From the NCBI GenBank assembly GCA_018381595.1, contig JAGZRP010000072.1, positions 1-5,316 of the forward strand: a DNA stretch of 5,316 nucleotides, given 5' to 3'. Position numbers and translations under genes: made by a program. Origin of the DNA: Bacillota bacterium (GTDB lineage: Bacteria; Bacillota_I; Bacilli_A; RF39; UBA660). This document shows positions 1-5,316 of the stretch, piece after piece; within the stretch, counting starts at the first letter, position 1, and every line of letters begins with the position of its first letter. The notes under the pieces were generated by a model that did not search any database, was not told where the DNA came from, and worked only from the letters and a program-made list of their open reading frames with translations.

Positions 1-175
1 CCAATTACGTTCTATGCTTGATAAAGTACACTATGAGAATAATTTTAATTGTATTATTATTGTCAGAAAAAATTATTTAGATAATGATTATCAGAAAAAT
101 GAAAATGAATTATTAGAAGCTTTAAAACAATTAAAATTAGTGAAAGGAACAAATAAAAATGAAGAAAAAAAATAA
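1..175 (+). CDS. rnpA: Ribonuclease P protein component, C-terminal fragment (5' end outside window)
   Basis: This is the last 57 codons of an open frame that enters from the left (first complete codon at base 2) and stops at TAA 173-175. The visible protein begins QLRSMLDKV, then has a hydrophobic strand (FNCIIIVRKNYL) and a helix (NELLEALKQLKLVK), and ends in a lysine-rich tail. This matches the C-terminal third of RnpA, where the helix after the RNR motif is followed by the 'D-hydrophobic-RK' strand and the last helix. RnpA is the small basic subunit that helps the RNase P RNA bind and cleave pre-tRNA leaders. The RNR signature itself lies upstream and cannot be checked. The position directly before yidC is the classic rpmH-rnpA-yidC order. 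The gene overlaps the yidC start by 17 bases, and no yidD lies between them. Identification rests on the fragment plus context. Confidence 0.85.
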   Translation, partial: QLRSMLDKVHYENNFNCIIIVRKNYLDNDYQKNENELLEALKQLKLVKGTNKNEEKK

Positions 176-1094
176 GAACAATTTAAAGAAAATATTAATT
201 ATGATATTATTGGTATTCAGCTTAACTGGTTGTACAACCATATTAAAAGATTCAAAAGGAAAGGCAGTTCAAAATAAGACAACCGGACAAAGTTTGACAA
301 AGAATATTTTATGTCAGCCAGAATCAAAAGAAACGATAGCGTTGTATAAAAAAAATAAGATTGATTTAGATAAAATGCCAAAGTGTTCTGAAATGCCAAT
401 TGTGGCTGGTGAATACGAAGGTATTTGGACAACTATCTTTGTAAAACCATTAGCGTGGATTATTATTCAAATCGGAGAATTCTTTAAAAATTATGGAGTT
501 GCCATTATTATTACCACTTTATTAATCCGAATTGTAACGATGCCTGTTACTAAAAAAGCAGCGCTTCAATCAGAAAATTTAAAAAAGGCACAACCAGAGT
601 TAGAGAGATTAGAAAAAAAATATACAAATAAAACAGATCAAAATAGTATGATGCAAAAGAATCAGGAAATGTTAGCAATCTATCAAAAATATCAAATTAA
701 TCCAATGAGTAGTTGTTTATTCTCATTATTACAAATTCCTTTATTCTTTGCTTTCTATGAAGCGATGAATCGTCTTCCTGCTATTTTTGAATCATCATTC
801 TTAGGATTCCAATTAGGAACAAATCCAATGACTGCATTATCTCATGGAAAAATACTATATCTTATCTTTATCGTTTTAGTTATTTTAACAAGTTATTACT
901 CATTCAAATTAAATAGTGGTGCTAGTATGAGTAAAGAACAAGAGAAACAAATGAAAATGATGTCAAACTTTATGACAATCTTTATTGGAATTGCATCTCT
1001 TACTTTATCAACAGGAATTGCAATTTATTGGATTGTAAATAGTGGATTTACTATTTTACAAAATATATGGGTTAAAAGGAGAAAAGCTGCATGA
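159..1094 (+). CDS. yidC: Membrane protein insertase YidC/Oxa1/SpoIIIJ family, lipoprotein form
   Basis: This 311-residue insertase helps Sec-dependent and Sec-independent membrane proteins enter and fold in the cytoplasmic membrane. Residues 1-25 form a lipoprotein signal: a basic start, a hydrophobic core and the lipobox LTGC with C25 as the predicted lipidated cysteine. Residues 26-90 are an unusually long hydrophilic extracytoplasmic segment with two further cysteines (C52, C76). An amphipathic stretch (about 91-110) leads into TM1 (112-130), which carries R124, matching the functional arginine of the hydrophilic groove in the SpoIIIJ family. The charged C1 loop (131-180) looks like a helical hairpin. 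TM2 (184-204, with the LLQIPLFFAFYEA signature), TM3 (231-250), a basic C2 loop, TM4 (268-284) and TM5 (285-303) follow, then a short VKRRKAA tail. The ATG at 159 has AAAGGA at 143-148 and yields the complete signal peptide. It overlaps rnpA by 17 bases and jag by 4, indicating translational coupling. The stop is a tandem TGA TGA. Confidence 0.95.
   Translation: MKKKNKNNLKKILIMILLVFSLTGCTTILKDSKGKAVQNKTTGQSLTKNILCQPESKETIALYKKNKIDLDKMPKCSEMPIVAGEYEGIWTTIFVKPLAWIIIQIGEFFKNYGVAIIITTLLIRIVTMPVTKKAALQSENLKKAQPELERLEKKYTNKTDQNSMMQKNQEMLAIYQKYQINPMSSCLFSLLQIPLFFAFYEAMNRLPAIFESSFLGFQLGTNPMTALSHGKILYLIFIVLVILTSYYSFKLNSGASMSKEQEKQMKMMSNFMTIFIGIASLTLSTGIAIYWIVNSGFTILQNIWVKRRKAA
1074..1081 (+). promoter_or_regulatory. 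Ribosome binding site of jag, inside the end of yidC
   Basis: AAAAGGAG lies within the last codons of yidC. Two consecutive ATG codons follow, at 1091 and 1094. The spacer is 9 bases to the first and 12 to the second, which favours 1091. That gives the ATGA overlap with the yidC stop typical of translational coupling. Confidence 0.75.
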
Positions 1095-1705
1095 TGAAAT
1101 ATGTTTTTGAATCAAAGGAAAAAGACGAATTAATTCAAGAAACCGTAAAGGAACTAAATGTTTCAGAGGAAGAGTTATATTATCAAATCACTGAATTAGA
1201 AAGTGGAAAATTATTTAAATCTAAAAAATTTCAAATAACAGCTTATAAAAAAGAAGATATTATCGCATATATAAAAGAATTTATTAAACAACTATCTGAT
1301 ACAATGGATTTGGAAATTGCAGTCGAAATTCGTGTAGAGGGAGATAACTTTCAAATTCAATTAGTATCTTCAAATAATGCAATTTTAATTGGAAAAGATG
1401 GAAGAACATTAAATGCGATTCAAGTTTTATTAAAACAAGCGGTACAAAACAATATTGAATATCCATTACATATTCATGTAGATGCTTCAAATTATAGAGC
1501 AAAGCAAGAACATAATTTTGAATATGAAATGAAAAAGTTGATGAAAGAAGTTCAAAGAACAAAAATGGATATTAAGCTAGAACCAATGAATTCTTATCAG
1601 AGACGTATGATTCATAATTTGTCAAATAAATTTGATGATATTGAAACATATAGTACAGGAGAAGGAAAAGAAAGATATATTACAATTGCTTACAAAGAGA
1701 AGTAA
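1091..1705 (+). CDS. khpB: Jag/KhpB family RNA-binding protein (Jag_N, KH and R3H domains)
   Basis: This 204-residue protein is close to the length of B. subtilis Jag (SpoIIIJ-associated). Residues about 3-52 fit the Jag_N domain, with K9 and E13 in the position of its KxxxE motif. Residues about 70-132 form a type II KH domain with the loop GKDGRTL (101-107), a good GxxG RNA-contact loop. Residues about 140-204 form an R3H domain with R171-x3-H175 followed by a TYSTGEGKERYITIAYK end. In other Firmicutes, KhpB partners KhpA and binds many RNAs, affecting cell elongation and division; that role is known from the family, not visible here. The gene overlaps yidC by four bases, a conserved pairing whose mechanistic basis is unclear. 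Its last codons form the left arm of the terminator at 1694-1743. The jag name is equally applicable. Confidence 0.93.
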   Translation: MMKYVFESKEKDELIQETVKELNVSEEELYYQITELESGKLFKSKKFQITAYKKEDIIAYIKEFIKQLSDTMDLEIAVEIRVEGDNFQIQLVSSNNAILIGKDGRTLNAIQVLLKQAVQNNIEYPLHIHVDASNYRAKQEHNFEYEMKKLMKEVQRTKMDIKLEPMNSYQRRMIHNLSNKFDDIETYSTGEGKERYITIAYKEK

Positions 1706-1747
1706 TGAAGTAAATGATATTTATTTCATAGATACTTCTCTTTTCTT
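1694..1747 (+). terminator. Intrinsic terminator of the rnpA-yidC-jag unit, overlapping the jag stop codon
   Basis: Bases 1694-1704 (AAAGAGAAGTA) are perfectly complementary to 1733-1743 (TACTTCTCTTT). The helix continues after a 3-base bulge (AGA, 1730-1732) with 1705-1715 pairing to 1719-1729, with one G-U pair, closed by a 3-base loop (GAT). The total is about 22 pairs. The right arm runs into a pyrimidine-rich TCTTTTCTT end instead of a clean T run, so it could also act as a 3'-end stabilising structure. The left arm contains the last jag codons and TAA. Confidence 0.68.
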
Positions 1748-1771
1748 GACCTAATTATAAAATTAGGTTAA
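1746..1771. promoter_or_regulatory. Inverted repeat covering the -35, spacer and -10 (candidate operator)
   Basis: TTGACCTAATT (1746-1756) and AATTAGGTTAA (1761-1771) are inverted copies around a 4-base centre ATAA. Ten of 11 positions match, including a perfect ACCTAATT/AATTAGGT core. A dyad placed exactly between and over the promoter boxes is where a dimeric repressor would bind, and I cannot name the regulator. Alternatively it may form an RNA hairpin in read-through transcripts from jag (the mismatch would be a G-U pair), or be chance in AT-rich DNA. Confidence 0.45.
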
Positions 1772-1774
1772 AAT
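1746..1774 (+). promoter_or_regulatory. Sigma-A-type promoter of the HD gene-mnmE unit
   Basis: The -35 box is TTGACC (1746-1751, five of six consensus) and the -10 box is TAAAAT (1769-1774, five of six consensus), with an ideal 17-base spacer. The expected start is near 1780-1782, which would leave only a short leader of about 14 bases containing GAAGGGA before the ATG at 1795. It directly follows the jag terminator. Confidence 0.72.
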
Positions 1775-1794
1775 CACTGTGAAGAAGGGATATC

Positions 1795-2304
1795 ATGAAA
1801 AAGAAACAATTACCTCTTGAATATCAAGAAATTATTAAACAAATTGAAAAACATCCTGAATTTCAAAAAAGAAAAGAATATTCACACCATGGAAAAATAT
1901 CAGTTTATGATCATTCCTTACAAGTCTCTTTTTTAGCCTATCGAATGGCTAAAAAGCTTCATGTGGATTATAAGAGCGCAGCAATCGGAGGATTATTACA
2001 TGATTTTTATGATAAACCTTGGCAAGAATGCACTGAAAAAAGACCATTTTTTAAAAAACATGGATTTGTTCATGCCAGTGAAGCGAGTCAAAATGCATGG
2101 AAATATTTTCCGATGTATATGGATAAAAAGAAAGAAGATATTATAAAAAAACACATGTTTCCGTTGAATATCAAACCACCAAGATATATAGAAAGTTGGA
2201 TTGTAACGCTTTCCGATAAATGTGTATCTCTAGAAGTTTTAAAAGATTGGAAACAATTTCATAGATATATTGGGTTTGGACCAAAAAAAGAAAAGAGGAA
2301 GTAA
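1795..2304 (+). CDS. HD-domain metal-dependent (phospho)hydrolase of unknown substrate
   Basis: This 169-residue protein is predicted to be soluble and cytoplasmic. The HD superfamily signature is clear: Y38-D39-H40-S41 in the first helix, the GGLLHDF segment with H69-D70, H93 in a GFVHASEA segment, H120 in KKHMFP, and D141 in LSDK. The order H40, H69/D70, H93, H120, D141 would be enough ligands for a one- or two-metal centre like those of HD phosphohydrolases. The family includes nucleotidases, Ap4A hydrolases such as YqeK and cyclic-dinucleotide phosphodiesterases, and the substrate cannot be read from the sequence. No extra sensor, kinase or membrane domain is present; the C-terminus is a basic tail (PKKEKRK). 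The ATG at 1795 has GAAGGGA at 1784-1790. The gene has its own promoter, and mnmE starts one base after its stop, so the two should be co-transcribed and perhaps coupled. Base composition resembles its neighbours, with no sign of recent transfer. The HD call is firm and the function unknown. Confidence 0.85.
   Translation: MKKKQLPLEYQEIIKQIEKHPEFQKRKEYSHHGKISVYDHSLQVSFLAYRMAKKLHVDYKSAAIGGLLHDFYDKPWQECTEKRPFFKKHGFVHASEASQNAWKYFPMYMDKKKEDIIKKHMFPLNIKPPRYIESWIVTLSDKCVSLEVLKDWKQFHRYIGFGPKKEKRK
2294..2301 (+). promoter_or_regulatory. Ribosome binding site that fixes the mnmE start
   Basis: AGAGGAAG lies in the last codons of the HD gene, with GAGG ending 7 bases before the ATG at 2306. An earlier in-frame ATG at 2270 lacks this spacing and would add 12 lysine-rich residues absent from MnmE proteins, so 2306 is the start. 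Confidence 0.8.
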
Positions 2305-2305
2305 G

Positions 2306-3664
2306 ATGGAAGATACAATTGTGGCAATTTCAACAGCATTAGGTGTTGGAGCAATTTCTATTGTAAGAGTTAGTGGAAAAGATTCTATTTCTATAGTAAA
2401 TCAAATATTTGATGGAAAAGATTTAAAAAAAGTAAATTCACATACCATTCATTATGGGAAAATAGTAGAAAACAAGCAAGAAATCGATGAAGTATTAGTT
2501 AGCGTGATGAAATCACCACGTACTTACACAATGGAAGATATCGTGGAAATTAATTGTCATGGAGGAATTGCAACAACTAATAAAGTATTAGAATTACTTC
2601 TTACCAAGGGATGTCGATTGGCACGCCCAGGAGAATTTACCGAAAGACGATTCTTAAATGGCAAAATAGATTTTATCCAAGCCCAAGGAATCAAAGATTT
2701 AATTGATGCGAAAACAGATGAAACTCGCATTTTAGCGCTCAATCAAGTCAATGGAAAAGTATCTCAAATGATAGAAGCTATTCGTCAACAAATCCTGGAA
2801 AAAGTAGTTGCTCAGATAGAAGTAAATATTGATTATCCTGAATATGAAGATATTAAACAATTAACAAATAATGACATTTTACCTTCTTTAGAGGAAATTT
2901 TAAATAAGATGAAAAAAATACTAGCAGAAAGTAGAAATGGAGTCATGATAAAAGAAGGAATTAAAACGTCTATTATTGGAAGACCCAATGTAGGAAAAAG
3001 TAGTTTATTAAATGCATTAATTGAAGAAAATAAAGCAATCGTAACAGATATCGAAGGAACGACTAGAGATATTGTTGAAGGTGAGATTAGAATTGATGGG
3101 ATTTCTTTTCATATCATTGATACTGCAGGAATTCGTAAATCTGATAATTTAGTAGAACAAATTGGTGTTCAAAAAAGTTTAGAGCTAATTGAAAATTCTG
3201 AATTGGTATTATTTGTTTTAAATAATAATGAAACTTTAACTCAATCTGACATTGAAATTTTAGATAAATTAAAAGAAAAAGAAACAATTATTATTATTAA
3301 TAAAAAAGATTTAGAACAAAAATTAGAAATTGAAAAACTTCCAATCAAGGATTGTATTTTTATTAGTGCTTTGGTTCAAGAAGGAATGGAAGATGTAAAA
3401 AATAAAATGAGAGAATTATTCCAATTGGAACAAATTAAAACAGAAGATCCTACTTATTTGACCAATGCGAATAGTATCGCATTCTTAAAAAATGCAATTT
3501 CGCATATAGAAGATGCCATTCATGGAATTGAACAAGATTTTCCAATTGATATGGTTGAAATTGATGTGAAAACAGCATGGGAAGAGCTTGGTTCTATTAT
3601 TGGAAAAACATATCAGGATGAACTGATTCATCAATTATTTAGTCAGTTTTGTCTGGGAAAATAA
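2306..3664 (+). CDS. mnmE: tRNA modification GTPase MnmE (TrmE/ThdF)
   Basis: MnmE, in complex with MnmG, forms the cmnm5/nm5 group at wobble uridine U34 of tRNAs reading two-codon-box codons, using GTP, a folate one-carbon donor, FAD and glycine or ammonium. The 452-residue protein has the family's usual length (E. coli 454). Residues 1-118 are the folate-binding, dimerising N-domain, starting MEDTIVAIST and containing YTMEDIVEINCHGG. A helical domain follows, with ARPGEFTERRFLNGK (106-120) at its start. The inserted G domain (about 218-375) has G1 GRPNVGKS (225-232), G2 GTTRD (251-255), G3 DTAG (272-275), G4 NKKD (332-335) and a probable G5 SAL (354-356). The chain ends FCLGK, a conservative variant of the C-terminal FCIGK motif, keeping the cysteine (C449). 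All key residues are present, so it should be active. It is second in the HD gene-mnmE unit and closes with its own terminator. The start at 2306 is chosen on ribosome binding site and homology grounds. Confidence 0.97.
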   Translation: MEDTIVAISTALGVGAISIVRVSGKDSISIVNQIFDGKDLKKVNSHTIHYGKIVENKQEIDEVLVSVMKSPRTYTMEDIVEINCHGGIATTNKVLELLLTKGCRLARPGEFTERRFLNGKIDFIQAQGIKDLIDAKTDETRILALNQVNGKVSQMIEAIRQQILEKVVAQIEVNIDYPEYEDIKQLTNNDILPSLEEILNKMKKILAESRNGVMIKEGIKTSIIGRPNVGKSSLLNALIEENKAIVTDIEGTTRDIVEGEIRIDGISFHIIDTAGIRKSDNLVEQIGVQKSLELIENSELVLFVLNNNETLTQSDIEILDKLKEKETIIIINKKDLEQKLEIEKLPIKDCIFISALVQEGMEDVKNKMRELFQLEQIKTEDPTYLTNANSIAFLKNAISHIEDAIHGIEQDFPIDMVEIDVKTAWEELGSIIGKTYQDELIHQLFSQFCLGK

Positions 3665-3673
3665 TCTAAAAAC

Positions 3674-3703
3674 AAACTATCTAAAAGATAGTTTTTATTG
3701 TAT
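3674..3703 (+). terminator. Intrinsic terminator after mnmE
   Basis: AAACTATCT (3674-3682) pairs perfectly with AGATAGTTT (3686-3694) around an AAA loop. It is followed by a T-rich tail whose TTTTT (3692-3696) overlaps the right arm. The hairpin starts 10 bases past the mnmE stop. The A-rich left flank means it could also work on the other strand, although no gene is seen converging on it. The tail runs into the proposed -35 of mnmG. Confidence 0.78.
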
Positions 3704-3726
3704 TTTAAAAACTTCTATTATATAAT
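3698..3726 (+). promoter_or_regulatory. Sigma-A-type promoter of mnmG
   Basis: A perfect TATAAT (-10) sits at 3721-3726, 17 bases after TTGTAT (3698-3703), a weak -35 that keeps the important TTG. Initiation is expected near 3732-3734, giving a leader of about 20 bases with AAAGGA (3738-3743). The placement straight after the mnmE terminator supports it. Confidence 0.65.
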
Positions 3727-3752
3727 AAGAAAGTTAAAAAGGACGTGATCTT

Positions 3753-5316
3753 ATGATTTATGATTGTATTGTTGTTGGTGGAGGTCATGCTGGATGTGAG
3801 GCATCACTAGCCACATCTCGTATGGGATTAAAAACATTATTAATTACTGGAAATATCAATAATATTGCAGATATGCCATGTAATCCATCCATTGGAGGAA
3901 GTGCAAAAGGAATTGTTGTAAGAGAAATTGATGCACTTGGTGGAGAAATGGGTAAAAATGCAGATAAAACTCAGATTCAAATGAAAATGTTGAATCATAA
4001 AAAAGGGCCTGCAGTACAAGCTTTAAGAGCTCAAGCAGATAATGTAGTCTATCCTAAAATGATGCAAGAAACTTTAAAAAATCAAGAAAATCTAGAACTT
4101 TTAGAATCCTTAGTAGAAGATTTAATAATTGAAAATAATAAAATAAATGGAGTTATTTTAGAAGAAGGAACAAAAATATTTAGTAAAACTGTCATTTTAA
4201 CTACTGGAACTTATTTAAAATCAGATATTTTAATTGGAGATACACGTCATAGAGAAGGTCCACATGGAGAACGTCCTAGTCAACATTTAAGTGATGTATT
4301 AAAAAGATTAGGGTTTTCTATTATTCGATTAAAAACAGGAACCCCACAAAGAGTTGATAAAAATACGATTCATTTTGAAGAAACAAAGCGTGAAGATGGG
4401 GATATGATTCCTTATACGTTTAGTTTTGATAATGAAGCAAATTACGATGTAACAAACCAAGTCCCTTGTTATTTAACTTATACCAATGAGAAAACTCATC
4501 AAATTATTAAAGATAATCTCACAAAATCAAGTATGTACGGAGGATTAGATGATATCAAAGGAATTGGTCCTAGATATTGTCCTTCCATTGAAGATAAGAT
4601 AGTGAGGTTTGCAGATAAAGAAAGACATCAATTGTTTTTAGAACCGACGAGTTTAGAATCAGATGAGATTTATATTCAAGGTTTCTCAACAAGTATGCCA
4701 CATGATATTCAAGAACAAATGGTACATAGTTTAAAAGGGTTAGAAGAAGCAAAAATATTAAAATATGCTTATGCGATTGAATATGATGCGATATATCCGA
4801 CACAGATTAAACAAACATTAGAAACAAAAGTAATTGAAAACTTATATACAGCAGGTCAAATTAATGGTACTAGTGGATATGAAGAAGCTGCATGTCAAGG
4901 CTTAATGGCCGGAATTAATGCGGGATTAAAAGTATTAGGAAAAGAGCCATTGATTCTCAAAAGAAGTGATGGATACATCGGAGTATTGATTGATGATTTA
5001 GTAACAAAAGGGGTTAGAGACCCTTATCGTCTATTAACTTCTCGTGCAGAATATCGCTTATTATTAAGACATGATAATGCGGATTTGAGATTGAGAGAAT
5101 ATGGATATCAAGTAGGTCTTATTCATGAAGAACAATATGCAAAGCTAACTGCCAAAAAATCACAAATTCAAGAGCTAATAGAACTCTTAAAAACAAATAA
5201 AATTACTCCAACGCGTGAGGTTAATGAATATTTAAAAACAATTCCAACTGCCCTATTAACAGATGGAATCACATTATACGATTTGTTAAAACGTCCAGAG
5301 ATTCATATAGAAACGA
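3753..5316 (+). CDS. mnmG: tRNA uridine-5-carboxymethylaminomethyl modification enzyme MnmG (GidA), C-terminus cut by window edge
   Basis: MnmG is the FAD- and NADH-using partner of MnmE in making cmnm5U/nm5U at tRNA position 34. I translated the frame from the ATG at 3753 (AAAGGA at 3738-3743, 9-base spacer) and found no stop through 521 codons. The family is about 620-630 residues long, so roughly the last 100 residues, the helical domain used to contact MnmE and tRNA, are missing. Visible signatures are the FAD-binding GGGHAGCEA (9-17); PCNPSIGG (42-49) with the conserved C43; MLNHKKGPAVQALRAQAD; GTYLKSDILIGDTRHREGP; GIGPRYCPSIEDK with the second conserved cysteine C276; YIQGFSTSMP; AGQINGTSGYEEAA (367-380); and LVTKGVRDPYRLLTSRAEYR followed by LLLRHDNADLRL. 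The usual GGPAKG reads GGSAKG here, a mild change. It has its own promoter rather than sharing mnmE's, and rsmG would be the expected next gene outside the window. Confidence 0.96.
   Translation, partial: MIYDCIVVGGGHAGCEASLATSRMGLKTLLITGNINNIADMPCNPSIGGSAKGIVVREIDALGGEMGKNADKTQIQMKMLNHKKGPAVQALRAQADNVVYPKMMQETLKNQENLELLESLVEDLIIENNKINGVILEEGTKIFSKTVILTTGTYLKSDILIGDTRHREGPHGERPSQHLSDVLKRLGFSIIRLKTGTPQRVDKNTIHFEETKREDGDMIPYTFSFDNEANYDVTNQVPCYLTYTNEKTHQIIKDNLTKSSMYGGLDDIKGIGPRYCPSIEDKIVRFADKERHQLFLEPTSLESDEIYIQGFSTSMPHDIQEQMVHSLKGLEEAKILKYAYAIEYDAIYPTQIKQTLETKVIENLYTAGQINGTSGYEEAACQGLMAGINAGLKVLGKEPLILKRSDGYIGVLIDDLVTKGVRDPYRLLTSRAEYRLLLRHDNADLRLREYGYQVGLIHEEQYAKLTAKKSQIQELIELLKTNKITPTREVNEYLKTIPTALLTDGITLYDLLKRPEIHIET

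Noticed and set aside
217..432. Minus-strand 71-codon open frame opposite yidC
   Set aside because: It lies wholly within the conserved yidC gene, shows no recognisable domain, and is expected by chance opposite AT-rich codons.
1284..1562. Minus-strand 92-codon open frame opposite jag
   Set aside because: It is the mirror of the KH-domain coding region with no ribosome binding site or family resemblance that I can see; the + strand gene explains the sequence.
1706..1794. A possible small gene or riboswitch between jag and the HD gene
   Set aside because: The 89 bases are fully accounted for by the terminator hairpin, the promoter with its dyad and the ribosome binding site; the predicted leader is too short for a riboswitch.
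1962..1970. TGTGGATTA, one mismatch from a DnaA box, as a sign of the replication origin
   Set aside because: It is a single imperfect site inside a coding region with no cluster around it. The gene order implies that oriC may be near, but the origin is not in this window.
1961..2146. Plus-strand 61-codon frame inside the HD gene
   Set aside because: It is fully nested in another frame of a gene with intact HD motifs and has no identifiable product.
2270..2305. Upstream in-frame ATG (2270) that would extend MnmE by 12 residues
   Set aside because: The added residues are a lysine-rich out-of-frame read of the HD gene's tail, MnmE families begin at the MEDTIVA segment, and the AGAGGAAG site is correctly spaced for 2306.
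2557..2742. Minus-strand 61-codon open frame opposite mnmE
   Set aside because: It is a shadow of the strongly conserved ARPGEFTERRFLNGK region of MnmE.
4570..4803. Minus-strand 77-codon open frame opposite mnmG
   Set aside because: It is a shadow of conserved MnmG coding sequence with no independent support.

Overview
The window looks like chromosomal DNA from an AT-rich, low-GC Gram-positive bacterium. The best guess is an uncultured or host-associated Bacilli lineage of the Erysipelotrichales / RF39 / Mollicutes-neighbour type. The reasons are: a lipobox-bearing, SpoIIIJ-type YidC followed directly by Jag/KhpB; very A/T-biased codon choice; and strong AGGA/GGAG ribosome binding sites. UGA is used as a stop (yidC ends in two in-frame UGAs) and tryptophan is encoded by TGG, so the code is standard rather than the Mycoplasma code 4. 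The genus-level placement is inference only.

Every gene is on the + strand. The layout is the conserved origin-proximal block of Firmicutes: rnpA 3' end (1-175), yidC (159-1094), jag/khpB (1091-1705), an HD-domain hydrolase (1795-2304), mnmE (2306-3664) and mnmG (3753 to the window edge, cut before its C-terminal domain). In B. subtilis jag is followed directly by mnmE, so the HD gene is an extra member.

The sequence suggests three transcription units. Unit 1 (rnpA-yidC-jag, entering from the left) uses overlapping genes and ends at a long hairpin that begins inside the last jag codons. Unit 2 (HD gene-mnmE) has a good promoter, TTGACC-17-TAAAAT, whose spacer is a near-perfect inverted repeat (possible operator); it ends at a 9-bp hairpin with a T-rich tail. 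Unit 3 (mnmG onward) starts at a promoter with a perfect TATAAT box. Both terminators sit nose-to-tail with the next promoter.

Functionally, the window joins tRNA 5' maturation (RnpA), membrane-protein insertion (YidC), an RNA-binding protein of the KH/R3H type (Jag/KhpB) and wobble-uridine modification of tRNA (MnmE with MnmG). Apart from the HD protein, these are recognisable housekeeping proteins. I see no mobile element, CRISPR array, tRNA/rRNA gene or defence system. The most interesting points are the HD gene with its dyad promoter, the enlarged two-cysteine N-terminal region of YidC, and the separate transcription of mnmE and mnmG. No stretch over 300 bases lacks a gene.
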